From Folioceros fuciformis (taxonomy: Eukaryota; Anthocerotophyta; Anthocerotopsida; Anthocerotales), in assembly GCA_049999805.1 (NCBI GenBank), contig JBNGIO010004408.1:1-33575 (forward strand): DNA of 33,575 nt, written 5' to 3'. This document shows positions 1 to 11,424 of the stretch, piece after piece. Position 1 is the first letter of the stretch; every line of letters starts with the position of its first letter. The translations under genes and the position numbers were made by a program. The notes under the pieces are model-generated. The model saw only the letters and a list, made by a program, of their open reading frames with translations. It was not told the origin of the DNA and did no database searches.

Positions 1-2450
1 AAATATCCAGTTACACAGTCGTGTGATCATCCAGGTCCTCGTTCTCGAAGCCTGTCTGCAAGGCTACAGTGGCAGAGGAGTGTGCTAGCATGAACTTTGG
101 AGAGGGTAGATGCCTCGGACACGCTCACGAAGGTTTTTCTATGAGCCCAGCGTCTGTTCGCGCATCGTAGTAAGTTTCAAATTTGGATCATTCCCGTTTA
201 AATTGAAGCCATCGAACCCTGAATCTGCTTGTAAGAGTGTGGATTTTGTTCCTGTAGGACATCAATTCGAGGTAAACATTTTTCAGTGTAACGTTCCCAG
301 CAGTGTATTTGAAGCTGAGCCCCACTGGACNNNNNNNNNNNNNNNNNNNNNNNNNNNNNNNNNNNNNNNNNNNNNNNNNNNNNNNNNNNNNNNNNNNNNN
401 NNNNNNNNNNNNNNNNNNNNNNNNNNNNNNCCACTGGACGCTACTAGCTAGATTCCATCACTGTGACAAGAAGCTGAGTTCTGCGTCTGTGGAGAGGGCA
501 CCGGCTATCCCTCGTGCGGAGTCTTGTGGTTTTGTAGAGGGGCGAGCATCTTTTGTCATCCGATTGTTGCAAGTTCATACAACTCTGCAGTGTTGAGTTC
601 ACGCACATGATACTCCACGTCTGTCGGAGGATTCGGTTTGCAGTCTTGTGGAACTGGAATGGACAAAATTGGATGCAGCCTTTTTTTGCAACCACAGTGA
701 TCATGTAGGCTGAAAAATATGAAGTAGGAAAGCTCCACTGTGATTGCAAGTACGATTGCACGCGCAGTCTAACTCGTTAGAAGGTAATTACTTGAAGCTG
801 CCTCAAACAGTGTTCAGTTCAGGCCATGGAGTTTGCGAACATGAGTTCTATAAGGCAAGGCAGTTGTCCTCAGACTTCTTCGGATGTGCACGGGAAACTA
901 ATGTCACCTTTTACCTCTTTGCTCGTCTGCGTAGATTGGGGTCTTCAAGCTTATAGGGATCGTGTGTCTTCGCAGTGTGCTGATGGATTGTCTGGAATAG
1001 AATGTAGTCTTCCTTCAACTACAGGCTGGCCCAGCTGGCTGCCGTATAAAACGTGGAGTTCATCTTTTCAAACACAGCAGTCCAAAGGACGTTGTAGTAA
1101 GACTGGAAGTTGAGGAGGTCCGACCTCTTATCGACGTTTATGACTTGCCAGCGGAGTTTAATGCTCATACGTTGCAGGTAATTACTCTCTTTTGGTTTCA
1201 GCCTTTCACTTTTTCTTTCGGAGAACGCCATGGTCATGAAGCAGTACTAATTCCCCCGCTCTGGTGCTGTTGCAGGGACGCCGGTTTGACTCTGAATGTG
1301 TGTCTGTCACCTCTATGGATCCATGTATGAAACTGTGTGGACAAGTGAGCTATATGGGTGCTGAGTTCTGTCCCTGATCAAGTTGCGTTTCTGGCTGCAC
1401 TTTTATCAGCCTAGAAAAGTGTTTTGAGATGTATGGCTTGGGGGCTTTTCCTGTCCTTTCAGTTTCAGCAGCAGCGCAGAATACTTGTTGTATTTACACT
1501 CTTGAAATTTCAGGTTTGGACGAGCGGATTGCTGTCTTGATTTGGCATGTACGTTCACCTGGTGTGGCCAGTAATCTGATGGAGATGGTGGTTGGTAAAC
1601 AAATTTGTGGTTATCGATAGGTACTTCGGCTGGCGTGGCTACTTCTCGGGTGACCACAATTTTGCTTGAAGAAATGCTTGGGCAGTCCTCTTGATACCCA
1701 CTGTCAAGCGTTTATGTGATGGTTGTGGCAACCCTTGTAGTTTTTCTCATGGGATGAAGAAGCCTGCTCTGCCCCAAAGCACATGTGGAACAGTGTGATG
1801 CTGGTGTACTAGGGCAGTACCATGAAGAACTAAAATTTTTCAACAACACAATACTGGGCAGACAACTGGGATTCCAATCCTTCATCTTGGAGGGGGAATC
1901 CCCTTGCTACGACCCTTAAAAGGATCTTGTGCTTCCTGCCATAACAAAGCTGTGGGCCAGGTATCACACGCATGCCTGGTGCCACAATATGATGTTATCT
2001 AGATCTTCGTCATCATCGTCCTGGGTTACAACGCAGCCACTAGAGGGCGGGAACAGTCTGTTCTATTTCAGTGGCAACTTCGGTCTACAAAATGCAACTT
2101 CGGAATAAATGCATTTGTGGACGGCGCGAAGGCCGGTATGCGTAAGCTGTTCCACTTCTCGTTGCAGAATCTCAGTAACCAAGTCCAGCTACAGCTGAGC
2201 AATTGAAACTAATCGTCTAGCGTGTGATGGCAGGTATGGCATGAGCATCCGGCAGAAGCTGGCTGAGCAGTTTGCCTCAGAACCGAACCTTGCATTCACC
2301 TCGAAGCCCCTCGTGATGGGAAATGGGAGTTACGTGAACTTGATCAGAGAAGATGAGTCTGTGCAATTGTTAAGTAGACATGGTGAGAAGACGGTGGTTG
2401 TTGGCACAGGCAAGCCATGGGCTAAAGCGAGGCAAGGGCAAAACTCTTAA
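1..2450 (+). pseudogene. EXAD: Broken EXAD-like exostosin (GT47) glycosyltransferase gene
   Basis: Seen: conserved blocks of the plant EXAD/exostosin family lie in the correct order but in changing frames. EGF-like pieces are at 462-533 (CDKK, then FCVCGEGTGYP, then ESCGF, needing two frame changes) and 970-1056 (CADGLSGIECSLPS, then WPSWLP). The GT47 start RPLIDVYDLPAEFN ends at a splice donor at 1177; an intron of 1178-1275 is likely, followed by GRRFDSEC and, one frame away, YETVWTSELYG. APKHMWNSVMLVY at 1771-1809 runs into TAG at 1810 where the family has Trp, then TAA at 1831 before QYWADNWD. CYDP is followed by TAA at 1917, then KDLVLPA. FYFSGNFG is at 2061-2084 and YGMSIRQKLAEQF at 2235-2273. 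The following family block (FCGAFPGDGWSGRMEDS-type) is absent. Family knowledge: Arabidopsis EXAD adds arabinose to extensin glycans in the Golgi. Inference: a decayed, 3'-truncated copy; assembly indels may explain some frame changes but not all the stops. Confidence 0.8.
331..430. other. Assembly gap (100 N) with duplicated edges
   Basis: Exactly 100 N. The nine bases CCACTGGAC end the left side and begin the right side, so the two contig ends probably overlap and the true gap may be zero or negative. It lies inside the EXAD-like pseudogene. Confidence 0.9.
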
Positions 2451-4440
2451 AGCGCATAGCAGGGTGTGTAGCAGTGATTGACCTAGAGCGACCCGGTCAT
2501 CAGGGTGTAGGCACAGGGACCACTGTCTTGAGCGCAAGAGAACGAGGTGGAGCCGGAGCGGTCAAATTGAAGAGATGAGGGAACTTTCCGGGGACGATGC
2601 GTATGCGAATTTGAACACCACAGGTGGTGTGGTGTGGTGGTACCTCGTTGAGGAGCAGTGTCACACTTTTCTTCCCCCGTTCAGATTGCTGAGTCTGTGG
2701 TGGGCCGGTTGTGTGTAACAGGTTCTCCACTACAATCTGCACCATGACGAGTGGCGCGCTGTAGATATGAGAAAAGCAGTTTGGCGTGCCAGACCGTTGC
2801 AGAAGGAGGCATTGATGAGAAGCACGCTTGAGGTGCCACATTTTTCCCGTCCCTGTTCACTTGGGGCACTAGGTAGTGTTACTGCTGGTTGGAGAGCGGT
2901 GTTACCAAGGCCGGTGGTAATGGTAATGGCCTGGCATGTAGATAGCAAGCAGGGGGTCCCCGTTTTTTAAGTGAAAGTCATGGAAGTGTGAAAAGTGCAC
3001 CAATCCCAAACGGGGAGGATGGAACTGTGCCTAGAATCACGCTGGTGCTCCTGTCTCCCTCCCCCCGATGAGAAGGGAGTGTGACGGTGTTCCAGCTTCA
3101 CCCAAAGATCTCATGTGTCGCCTTATCTCAAGCTTGTGGGGAGCGGATTGCGGAAGGGGGACAGTGCTGTGCTGTGTGTACTGGACTGGGTAATGGGACG
3201 GTGGGAAGCGCCAGTAAGAGGCGGGAAGCAGGGGATGATAGCCCCGTTGTGGCGGAACGGGATTGGAGAGTGAAGCCGGGCCCCGTCCAGCAGTCGTTGG
3301 TGCACTGTAGCAGTCAAGGCTGGTGCCACGACTGAGACGGACCTGGGTGGTGGCAGCAGATGGAATCAAATCCCGTTTCCCTTCCCGTTTGGTCGCCATC
3401 AAGGTACATGCTTCCAGGGCGGGGTGTGGACGGTAGATATATTTGGCGACTCCAGGCGGGTGCCGAGTGCGCTTCTCTGCCTGAAATGGCTCCCAACTGT
3501 AGAAGCCAGGACCCCACCCACATGTCGCTCATAACTCCCGTTGCAAATTAAACTGGCACTGTAGAGGGGGCGATCAGGAAGCCACCTTGCGGGGGCCTAC
3601 CTTGGGTGTACAGTTTGGGCACACGCCTTGTCCGGGGCCCTCGTTCTGACACCCCTTTTCAACCACCATGTGGCCCGTTCCGTTGGACTGTTGGGAACTT
3701 GGGGGGGGGAATAGCCTGTGCTGTGTGCAGCACACCCCACAGGTAGTATTCCATGGATGTGCGCCAGGAAGGGTGGAAACTAGGGCGGGCGTGGCAGGCA
3801 CGGGATTGGAATAGGTATTTGTGGGGGACGGCAAGGGATTGCAATGCAGATGTAAGATGCAGCGGGTCGCCCAAAGACGTTGGAATTCGACAAGAATCCC
3901 GATTCCGCTCGGCGGCTTTATTCTTGGGCGGCCAGCAGCGGGCGGTCCCGGGAACAAGAGCAAGAGCAAGAGCAGGAGCAGGAGCACAGGAGCAGGGCAT
4001 GTATCTAAGCGAGTATGTATCTAGTTGCGAGTATGTGGTGCAGATGGCCAATGGGCATGTCGAGAGGAGTGTGGCCGGTCAGGGATGCGGACCCACAACC
4101 CATCCGGCTTCTTGTCAAGCCATGGATGGCTCTGGAGCTTCTGGCCCTGGGATTGTGAGCTTGAGGGATTCGCAGCGCCTTCCGACCGCTGCAGTGCAAG
4201 CGGGGCCAGCCACGGTGCCCCCAGCATACCCACACGTGAAGGCCACCCGTCGGTAGGCCCCATTCCTCTGCACCCTTGGTATCTCTGATCCTCTTTCCCC
4301 CGCAAGTGCTGCATATCTCCACGCTCTGCCCATGGCCTCATCACCTCACCGCTGTTTAAAACTCCTTCTTCTGCACGCACCTACACACCTCCCTTCACAT
4401 TGAGCTTGCAAGCTCTTGGAATGTCTCTAAATCATTTTCT
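2451..4440. other. GC-rich stretch with no recognised gene
   Basis: After the last EXAD-like codons the sequence is GC-rich with many open but unconvincing frames on both strands (up to about 167 codons). None shows a family motif, and frames overlap on opposite strands, as expected for GC-rich non-coding DNA. The only clear structure is a hexamer tract near 3954-3990. Confidence 0.6.
3954..3990. repeat. (CAAGAG/CAGGAG)n hexamer tract
   Basis: About six units of a six-base repeat, first CAAGAG and then CAGGAG with one interruption. It is the first of the hexamer arrays that recur up to 12.5 kb. Confidence 0.75.
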
Positions 4441-5120
4441 ATGAAGTTAACCTTGAATTGTACTGTTTTGTATGAACCTTCCTTTTTTTTTTTTCACTCC
4501 TTTCTCTTTCAATGTAGATAAAAGTTCTCATTTTTTTTTTTTTCTCCACATCTAATCTCGTTTCCATTAGCTAGGAAGTGAAGCGGACACATTATTGAAA
4601 AAACAAGATGTTCAAGAAAATGGTTGGAAGCCTACATGCATGAGACACATGAGATCTTCCAAAAGCGAGCACATGATCCAAAACGAGCTGGCTTCTTTTT
4701 TTGTGGGCATTGGTGATTAATAGGTTTGGCATCTACGATGGAATGTGAATGTTATCCCTTATTATCCGCCACAAAGGACATAGGCAACCATGCATGTATT
4801 GAGGAGGATACAACATACATTGAAGAGAGTATCACATACAAGGTTGTAAGTGAGAGGCATGCCGAGACAAAGAGATTTTTTCCTTGCCTTGTACCTTTTT
4901 TTGGTTTGGTTTGATATTAAAAGAGGGAATGTGGGGGGTGATCCATGACGTGTGGGAGTGGGACAAACTTGTTAACTACCTTGAACTACCCACATCTTGC
5001 TGCCCTTGAGGCTTTGTGGAATGTGCAATATAATACTTGTAAATTACTATCTAGCTAGATTCTATTTTACAGTATAAAAATAATTTTTATACTCAATTTT
5101 TAAAAAGAAGAAAAAAAAAG
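4441..5120. other. AT-rich island, no recognised gene
   Basis: Base composition drops sharply in GC here, with poly-T runs at about 4482-4494 and 4531-4543. A perfect 10-base inverted repeat with a one-base centre sits at 5072-5092 (arms GTATAAAAAT / ATTTTTATAC). A 62-codon open frame at 4726-4914 has no recognisable motif. This may be old transposon debris, but I see no terminal repeats that prove it. Confidence 0.45.
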
Positions 5121-5530
5121 CCAAGTTGTTGTGGAAGGCCAAATTGTGTTGGTGTGCACTAATCGCACCGGGTTCGAGCATCCTCTCATGTTACCGTAGC
5201 CATAGGCAACACGATGGTGGGCAGTCTAGGAACGTCGTCCGGCGATTCCTTCAACACCAAGACACAGCAAGCGTTAGAGAAACGGAGCATGCTCGTGATC
5301 ATTCATACCACAACACGGGACGTACTGACCACCCGTATACACATATCATACAGACACAAAAGAAGAGCGTACAGCCAACGCCCCAAGGACGAGTAACTGC
5401 ACCCTCGACCAGCAGGAGCCACTTCCAGCAAGCAGCAAAGAGGGAAAGGAGGGAAAAAGGAAGAGCAATGCAGCAGGATTCCAAACACATATCTCATTCC
5501 CGTACAAGGCTCTCCAGGGAGAGCAGGTCC

Positions 5531-5613
5531 CGTCTTCGTCTTCGTCTTCGTCTTCGTCTTCGTCTTCGTCTCCGTCGCCGTCTCCGTCTCCGTCTCCGTC
5601 TCCGTCTCCGTCT
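5531..5613. repeat. (CGTCTT)n then (CGTCTC)n microsatellite running into a gap
   Basis: The array starts with CGTCTT units, changes to CGTCTC units with one CGTCGC variant, and stops at the 100-N gap, so its true length is unknown. The array most likely caused the assembly break. Confidence 0.9.
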
Positions 5614-5713
5614 NNNNNNNNNNNNNNNNNNNNNNNNNNNNNNNNNNNNNNNNNNNNNNNNNNNNNNNNNNNNNNNNNNNNNNNNNNNNNNNNNNNNNNN
5701 NNNNNNNNNNNNN
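5614..5713. other. Assembly gap (100 N) inside a hexamer array
   Basis: Exactly 100 N placed directly after a CGTCTC array. The right edge (TCCCCGTCCAG) is compatible with leaving the same array. Gap size is a placeholder. Confidence 0.9.
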
Positions 5714-6774
5714 TCCCCGTCCAGTCCTCCCTCAGTTGCAGTAGCAGCCCACCGGCCAACTCAGGCCAATTGTGTGCGACGAGGAGCGAGGGATTTCTGG
5801 GTTGCTGCGGTTTGCATTTGCGAAGGACCCATGTGCACGACATAAGTTACATGTGTTGTAATCATCGAGGTAATGGGCGGAAGGCTCACCTCCCGTCACT
5901 GCATCTGTTGACTGGTCAATCGGAGCATGATGAAGAAGGCCGAAGGCCCCAAGAAGGCCAGGAACCCATCGTGCTCGGGGAGGACGCGTTGCTTACAAGC
6001 GGCGGTTGTAGAGACTCGAGACGACAAAACACATACCAAGTCATGGCTGCTTTGGTCACCGCGTTGTCTCATTTTGACGGTCCATGTGAACCTGCGCCAG
6101 TGCAGACAAGACAAATTAGCCCGCCTCCAGCGAGCTTATGGAGATAAACTCCAATGGACATGAGGCTCCTGGCATTTTTCGGGAGGCAGTCCCCCCAGGC
6201 GCCTGCTTGTCTGCCACCCTGCTGCCGCAAGCTGTAAGTGCCTCCCTTCAAGCACGGCGCCTGTCGCCACCAGATTCTCCTTGACCGCATTAGACCGGGC
6301 ACAAGCCACATTTGTGCCGTGGTTACTGTTTTCAGGGACCCATTCAGTGCTGGCATTTGATTAGCAGCGGCCATAAAGGAGGAGTAATGCGACGCCTCCG
6401 ATGGAGGCGTACCAAGTGCCCCCTATTTAGTGTGGACGCCGTGGCACACACTCTGTCTCACTTACGGTACAGGAGGAGGAATGGGTTTCATTATGGGGTT
6501 AGATCTTGCTTAGCGCGGAGCCACGGCGCTTCCCTACCCCTCAATCATCACCGGCGCTGGATGTAATGGAGGCTGGCAGCAAAGACTCATCTAACTTTAG
6601 TGCCTATTAATCAGTGATTTCAGCAGGAAAAGAATGACAGCCTGAAAGCCTGTGAATGCCCTGTCTGCCTGCTGCGAGCGTCTCTGACATGCCCACTTGG
6701 AACATCGTCGCATTATACAGTGCAGAATGTGTGGATACCACGTAGCCTCCTTCCTTGTCACTGCCACCCGCCCC

Positions 6775-6838
6775 GTGGCGCTGGCAGTGGCAGTGGCAGT
6801 GGCGCTGGCCGTGGCAGTGGCGCTGGCCGTGGCCGTGG
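6775..6838. repeat. GGCAGT/GGCGCT/GGCCGT hexamer array
   Basis: About ten six-base units that alternate between GGCAGT, GGCGCT and GGCCGT. The GGCAGT form reappears at 12297-12316. Confidence 0.85.
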
Positions 6839-7034
6839 GCTGGCGACGGAACCAGAAACAGAACCGGCCCCGCATGCCGGCACTGCAACGCATTCATGTG
6901 CTAGACGCCAAAACCTGCCCCCGGGTACACACTTGTGCTCCAGCTTCAGTACTTGCGGGGCCATTTAATATACTATATACTGACTTGTCATCAACTGGGG
7001 GGGCCGAGACCGGGGCACGGGCCGCGGCTGCTGC

Positions 7035-7054
7035 TCCTCCGCCTCCGCCTCCGC
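7035..7054. repeat. (CTCCGC)n tract
   Basis: About three units of CTCCGC. The same unit recurs at 12449-12475. Confidence 0.7.
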
Positions 7055-7752
7055 CATCACCATCCCACCAACAGGGTGGAGTGTCCTGCTGGCGACCGGG
7101 TCCAGCGTTGCAGGACGGGCGCGCGGTCCCTGCATAAACCCATGGCGAGTTGGAGAGAGGAGGGTGCCCGTCCAGCCCGGTCTGGGCCGGCACATACACG
7201 GGCCTAATCCTAGCTAGGCCCTACTACTCCTCCACCATCATGCACTTGCATGCATTCATTCTCTTGGAGCTAAAGAAAGGTTGCTTGCCTCGCAAGGGGC
7301 TCCATCCGATGGAATTAGCCTGCACTCCAGCTCACGTTGGGCTCATCAAAGCGATGTAGAGTAGAACGGAAGGCTGTGCTGCGCTGCATGTCGTGCCTAG
7401 TGACCTCATCTCCATAAACGCAAACCGGGCTCCAAGTTAATACTGGGACCACAACCCATCAATGCACACAAGAAAGTAGTCACCAGTCGTGACGGTATCA
7501 TGGCCTTCTCCATTCGCGTCTCTCTCACTGCTGCTAAGCAATGACGAAGAGGGAGCTCAATCACACAAGGCGGAGGAGTTCATCAAGAAGGAGATGTACA
7601 GTACATAAATCAAAGTGGCCCGGCGTGCCTGCTGCCTGCACCCTGCTTAAATTCCCATCATGCTTCCACATGCATGCCATGCGATATGAACATGGCGGTG
7701 GCGTCGGCGGCGAATAGTGCACCTCATCTGTCTGACCCTGCAATGATCCAAA

Positions 7753-7790
7753 GATCCACTGATCCACTGATCCACTGATCCACTGATCCC
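7753..7790. repeat. (GATCCACT)4 octamer array
   Basis: Four exact copies of the eight-base unit GATCCACT followed by a partial GATCCC. It is the only octamer array in the field. Confidence 0.9.
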
Positions 7791-8499
7791 GGTCATCGGA
7801 CGCGAGAAATGGAAGCCCCTGGACCTGGACATGGACCTGGAGGTGGCGGTGCACTCAGGGTCACAATTCCCCTCCGGTAGCTTCCGATTTGGCGAAATCC
7901 CGGGGAGAATAACAGCCCGGAAATATTTTTAGAGCGTAGCCCTGATCGGGCCGCGAGCAACAGAAACGCATCCAGCAGATGCCGATGCTTCCCCCGGAGC
8001 CGACCACGCCTCGATTCTCGGCCCCCCAAGTCGGTCATCCTGTCCTGTCCTACTTCACTTTGTCTTGCGTGCACGGCCCCCGAGATCCCACACATGACCA
8101 ACCAGGGCATGGCGATGCGCATGCTCTTATCCTCATGTACCAAACACATACATAACCCCCACCTGATTATGGGATCCTTCACTTCTCCTCCACCCACACA
8201 CCCGTGTACTTAGTGTTGAATGCGGTTGAATGCCGGTAAGAGTCCCCGCAAGCAGGCAGACAGTCTGGTAGCAGAGAATCGTAAGGACCCCAGCGAGGCC
8301 AGATCTGCAATCGACTGCTGGCCAGAAAAGGCCATGGAATGCGCGCGCTTCACTTTGATACTGCCTGCAATCGTACCTTTCGTCTCATTGCGGTGAAGGT
8401 GTGAGTGAAACCCCCAAGGACAGCTTTCCAACTCAGCCAGCCCATGCCGTGATGTCGACGGATGCCCTCATTCCTTGACCCCTGGCTCCACTTGTTGAC

Positions 8500-8578
8500 T
8501 GCCTCTGCCTCTGCCTCTGCCTCTGCCTCTGCCTCTGCCTCTGCCTCTGCCTCTGCCTCTGCCTCTGCTTCTGCCTCT
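8500..8578. repeat. (TGCCTC)n microsatellite, about 13 units
   Basis: A nearly perfect six-base array with one TGCTTC variant near its end. Read on the minus strand it encodes (Glu-Ala)n, which inflates an open frame there. Confidence 0.9.
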
Positions 8579-8597
8579 CTCAAATAAGACCAGGACT

Positions 8598-8632
8598 GGT
8601 GCTGTTGCTGGTGCTGGTGCTGGTGCTGGTGC
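8598..8632. repeat. (GGTGCT)n array
   Basis: Five or so GGTGCT units, only about 20 bases after the larger TGCCTC array. Confidence 0.8.
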
Positions 8633-9415
8633 CTGGCCGAGGTTTGCACCAACTTGCCGCTACCTGCGCATCTGTGAGCCTTGTGAGAGAGAAGACAAGC
8701 AAATCTCCACGCAACCAGAGCGTCACCTTTCATACCCAAAAAGGCCATGCATCCATGTCCATATGATCCACATACATATGTACTCACATATGTCCACTTT
8801 GCACACATGCTGTACAGGAGGAAGGTACAGCCGGGCCCATAGGATGTAACCAGACAAGACATCGTCATGGACTGGAGATCCAAAAGGAAACGGCAAGACC
8901 GCGGAGCGAGAGCAAGAAAGAGGAGGTGCGGCACGTCTGTCTGTCTGTCACGCACACCTTGTTCCAAGATAACAGCCGTCGATGTCGTCCCGGATGCCGA
9001 AGGACTGTAAACGACGGCGAGTACTGGAGAGCGAAGCAGGACAAGTGGAGGCGCAGGCGCAGGAGGCTGCTTGCCTCAATACATACATACCTCCTAGAAT
9101 TTGCTTACTGGCATACGCAATAGCCTCCCAGGTAGTGCGCATGAATTCACGCGCCAGCAATCCAGAGCCGGTGGCAGGCAAGTTGGCGGACCGAGATGGA
9201 GAGGAGCGCAGGCAAACCGACAGGCACCATAAATAGGGAGACCGGGGCCCCGCCGGCGGTGGCGAACGGGGCTGTCCTCAACACACGTCCGCCAAAAAGG
9301 AGAGGGGCTCGCCGGGCGCGCCCCGGTGAATCGCGGCCTCGCTCGCTCCCTCCCTCGTGCAGAGATAAGCGATGATTAGGCGCACAGCCATGCAGGCAGC
9401 AGGAGTCCAGGAGAT

Positions 9416-9465
9416 AGAGCCGGAGCCGGAGCCGGAGCAGGAGGCGGAGCAGCAGGTGCAGCAGG
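9416..9465. repeat. (GGAGCC)n and related GGAGCA/CAGGAG hexamers
   Basis: Four GGAGCC units grade into GGAGCA/GGCGGA-type units. Same general purine-rich hexamer style as the tract at 3954. Confidence 0.75.
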
Positions 9466-9872
9466 GGAGATGCAGGGAACTGTGACACGCCTGGGAGTCG
9501 GGGGCTCTGATCAGGTTATGTGCGTGAGCATGGACGGACATTTTGGAGCGGTGTAGGCAGGCTTTGTGTGCGCGAGCACCGCCACTGCCACTGTCACTCT
9601 GCCACTCTCTGTCCGGCCTCGCACAAGTGAGAATGATCCTCTTTTCTTTTCTTTCCTCCCGTTCTCTTGCCTTGCGCACAGCACACACATTCCGCACTCC
9701 GCGCTTTTCCAACGCACCTCCAATCCATCCCCTCGCACTCACGCATACCCGCCCTCACGCATACAGTATGCATATCCCGCATGTGTGAAGGACGGAAGCC
9801 CGCGCTTAGCCGTCCCTCCTGCTGATATCAGCACGGGAGTCGGTCGCTGTTGCTCTTTCTTTGTTGAACAGG

Positions 9873-9917
9873 TCATTCATTCACTCATTCATTCACTCAT
9901 TCCTCCCTCCCTCCCTC
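9873..9917. repeat. CATT/CACT tetramer tract followed by (CCCT)n
   Basis: Repeated ATTC/ACTC tetramers arranged as a 12-base higher unit run directly into a CTCC tract. Confidence 0.8.
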
Positions 9918-9983
9918 GGCATCTCCATCCATCCTCCATCCAATTCCTTCCGCATACCACACTACATTTGCACACCATTCCCA

Positions 9984-10009
9984 GCAGCCAGCCAGCCAGC
10001 CAGCCAGCC
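9984..10009. repeat. (CAGC)n tetramer array
   Basis: Five or more CAGC units in uninterrupted phase. A related GGCT array lies far away at 22626. Confidence 0.85.
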
Positions 10010-10175
10010 ATTGGAGCAAGCTTGGTTGACAGATAACTCCCCTCGCCTCCTCATTGCTCGCACCAGCCTGCTGCATCTCGTCGGTGGCCCGGCCCCAGCG
10101 ACGGAGACGGTAACGCCATGAGTCACCTGTCCCGCAACTGTAATTCCCTCCTGCACCCTGACGTGCTCTCAATCA

Positions 10176-10187
10176 TGCATGCATGGG
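10176..10187. promoter_or_regulatory. RY-type CATGCATGCATG motif
   Basis: Twelve bases contain overlapping CATGCATG. Family knowledge: B3-domain factors (ABI3/FUS3/LEC2 type) bind RY elements. Function here is inference only. Confidence 0.3.
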
Positions 10188-10545
10188 GTAATCACCTGCA
10201 TCCTCTGCTGCAACACGATCGTTCCTTGCACACCATAACATAAGGCGAGGCGTGCGAGATTAAATCCCCTCACATCACCAGCCCAGGGATCCGGAGCTCC
10301 ACCTTCAAGCCGCGGCAATGCCAATGCCGCCACACAACCGAAAGCCTGCCGCTCCTGGCGCTGTACGACCACGGCGCGTGAGAGACGGTACGGTCGTCCC
10401 ATTCCCTGCCCCTCCACTTTTGCCCTTCGCGCGTGCCCGCTGCGGATGACGCCCGGGAAGATAACTACCCGACTTCCGCCCCGGCTTACATACACGCCGG
10501 GCTGGGTCGGGTCGGGTGGGATCTGGGATCTGCGACCCGGGCCCA

Positions 10546-10566
10546 GACCGGGACCGGGACCGGGAC
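10546..10566. repeat. (GACCGG)n tract
   Basis: Three to four GACCGG units, preceded by GGGTC-rich sequence. Confidence 0.7.
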
Positions 10567-10657
10567 ACGACAAGTCCCACTACATGTATGTACATACACT
10601 CAGGGTCGTGGACGTGCATCCACGTTCCAGGCGTCCGTCCAAAAAGGCTTTCAATCC

Positions 10658-10677
10658 CCCGACGTGCCCACGTCGGG
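10658..10677. promoter_or_regulatory. Perfect 20-base inverted repeat with two ACGT cores
   Basis: Arms CCCGACGTG and CACGTCGGG flank a CC centre with no mismatch. A second ACGT pair (GGACGTGC and CCACGTT) lies at about 10607-10626. Plant bZIP and bHLH factors bind ACGT-core sites. It is far upstream (about 2.6 kb) of the CFL1-like start, so any link is inference. Confidence 0.4.
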
Positions 10678-10890
10678 TGGGTTAAACTCCGCTACTTTAG
10701 CGGGCCGCCAAAATAGCCGGTGACTGCCTCCAATCTGACAGGCCACAGCCCGGTCTCGTCGTCTGGCTGTCATGACCGCCAGACACCTCCACCTTTTCCA
10801 CGCTACCTGCCAAGCTGCCGGTGCCCTACGAAGCCTAACCGCAGTTAAGGCGTAGTCCAGCGCTGTCAACTCCCGTCCCTTCCCTTCCCT

Positions 10891-10920
10891 CCCTTCCCGT
10901 CCCGTCCCGTCCCGTCCCGT
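10891..10920. repeat. (CCCGT)n pentamer array
   Basis: Five exact CCCGT units after a CCCTT-rich lead-in. Confidence 0.8.
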
Positions 10921-11424
10921 GAGGTGGCTCCCACTTACGTCTCGGGCTCCGAACCTTCTGGACCCCCGGGCCTGTTGTTGGCGGCATGCGCACACCGAGA
11001 CGGACGCCAACGGAACGGCCCCCGAGAAACCCACCACTGCTTTTTTGTCGTCTCTTGTTCACACGAGTTAACTGAACTCCTTCCTACCTTTCTTTGCAGC
11101 TACCACTTCTTCTGTCTAGCATATTTAGCTCTGGCTAGATTTGTGGAGCTTGTGTCCAAGCTACGTCTATTGGGTTTGTAACTATTGAATTATTATTTTT
11201 TTCCGAATATTATTTATAGAAAGGAGGAGTGATATGGTCTAGCTAGGAAAGATAATAAAGAAAGAAGTAAAGAAATAAATAAAAATTGAACGTGTCCAAT
11301 AGCTAAGCTAACTCATGTGCACATGTTTCGAGATGAAGTTGATTCTTTTGAAGCAGGCAATATCCCAAGGGGGTGGAGTCCTTGTCTCGATATATGTGTT
11401 TGTGTGACGTGTAGATTATAGTGA

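Larger units (their letters stand above)
5714..9410. other. GC-rich intergenic DNA with short arrays, no recognised gene
   Basis: Open frames of up to 205 codons exist (8350-8967, - strand), but their length comes from translated hexamer arrays (Glu-Ala repeats) and none shows a protein family motif. A perfect 8-base stem with a three-base loop lies at 6392-6410 (ACGCCTCC / GGAGGCGT). CATGCA (RY-type) hexamers occur around 7240-7252 and 8746-8751. A TATA-like CATAAATAGG lies near 9226 but leads into no convincing gene. Confidence 0.5.

Noticed and set aside
3753-4256. 167-codon plus-strand frame
   Set aside because: No motif, overlaps equally long frames on the other strand, and contains the CAAGAG tract.
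5165-5185. tRNA B-box-like GGTTCGAGCAT
   Set aside because: No A box at the right distance and no cloverleaf could be folded around it.
5126-5845. 239-codon plus-strand frame with a Leu-Arg repeat
   Set aside because: Its length depends on the CGTCTT/CGTCTC microsatellite and on 100 N; no recognisable domain.
7753-7790. CRISPR-like direct repeats
   Set aside because: The eight-base units are adjacent with no spacers, and the sequence is plant nuclear DNA.
8350-8967. 205-codon minus-strand frame with an Ala-Glu repeat
   Set aside because: The repeat is the TGCCTC microsatellite read in one frame; the flanks show no protein family.
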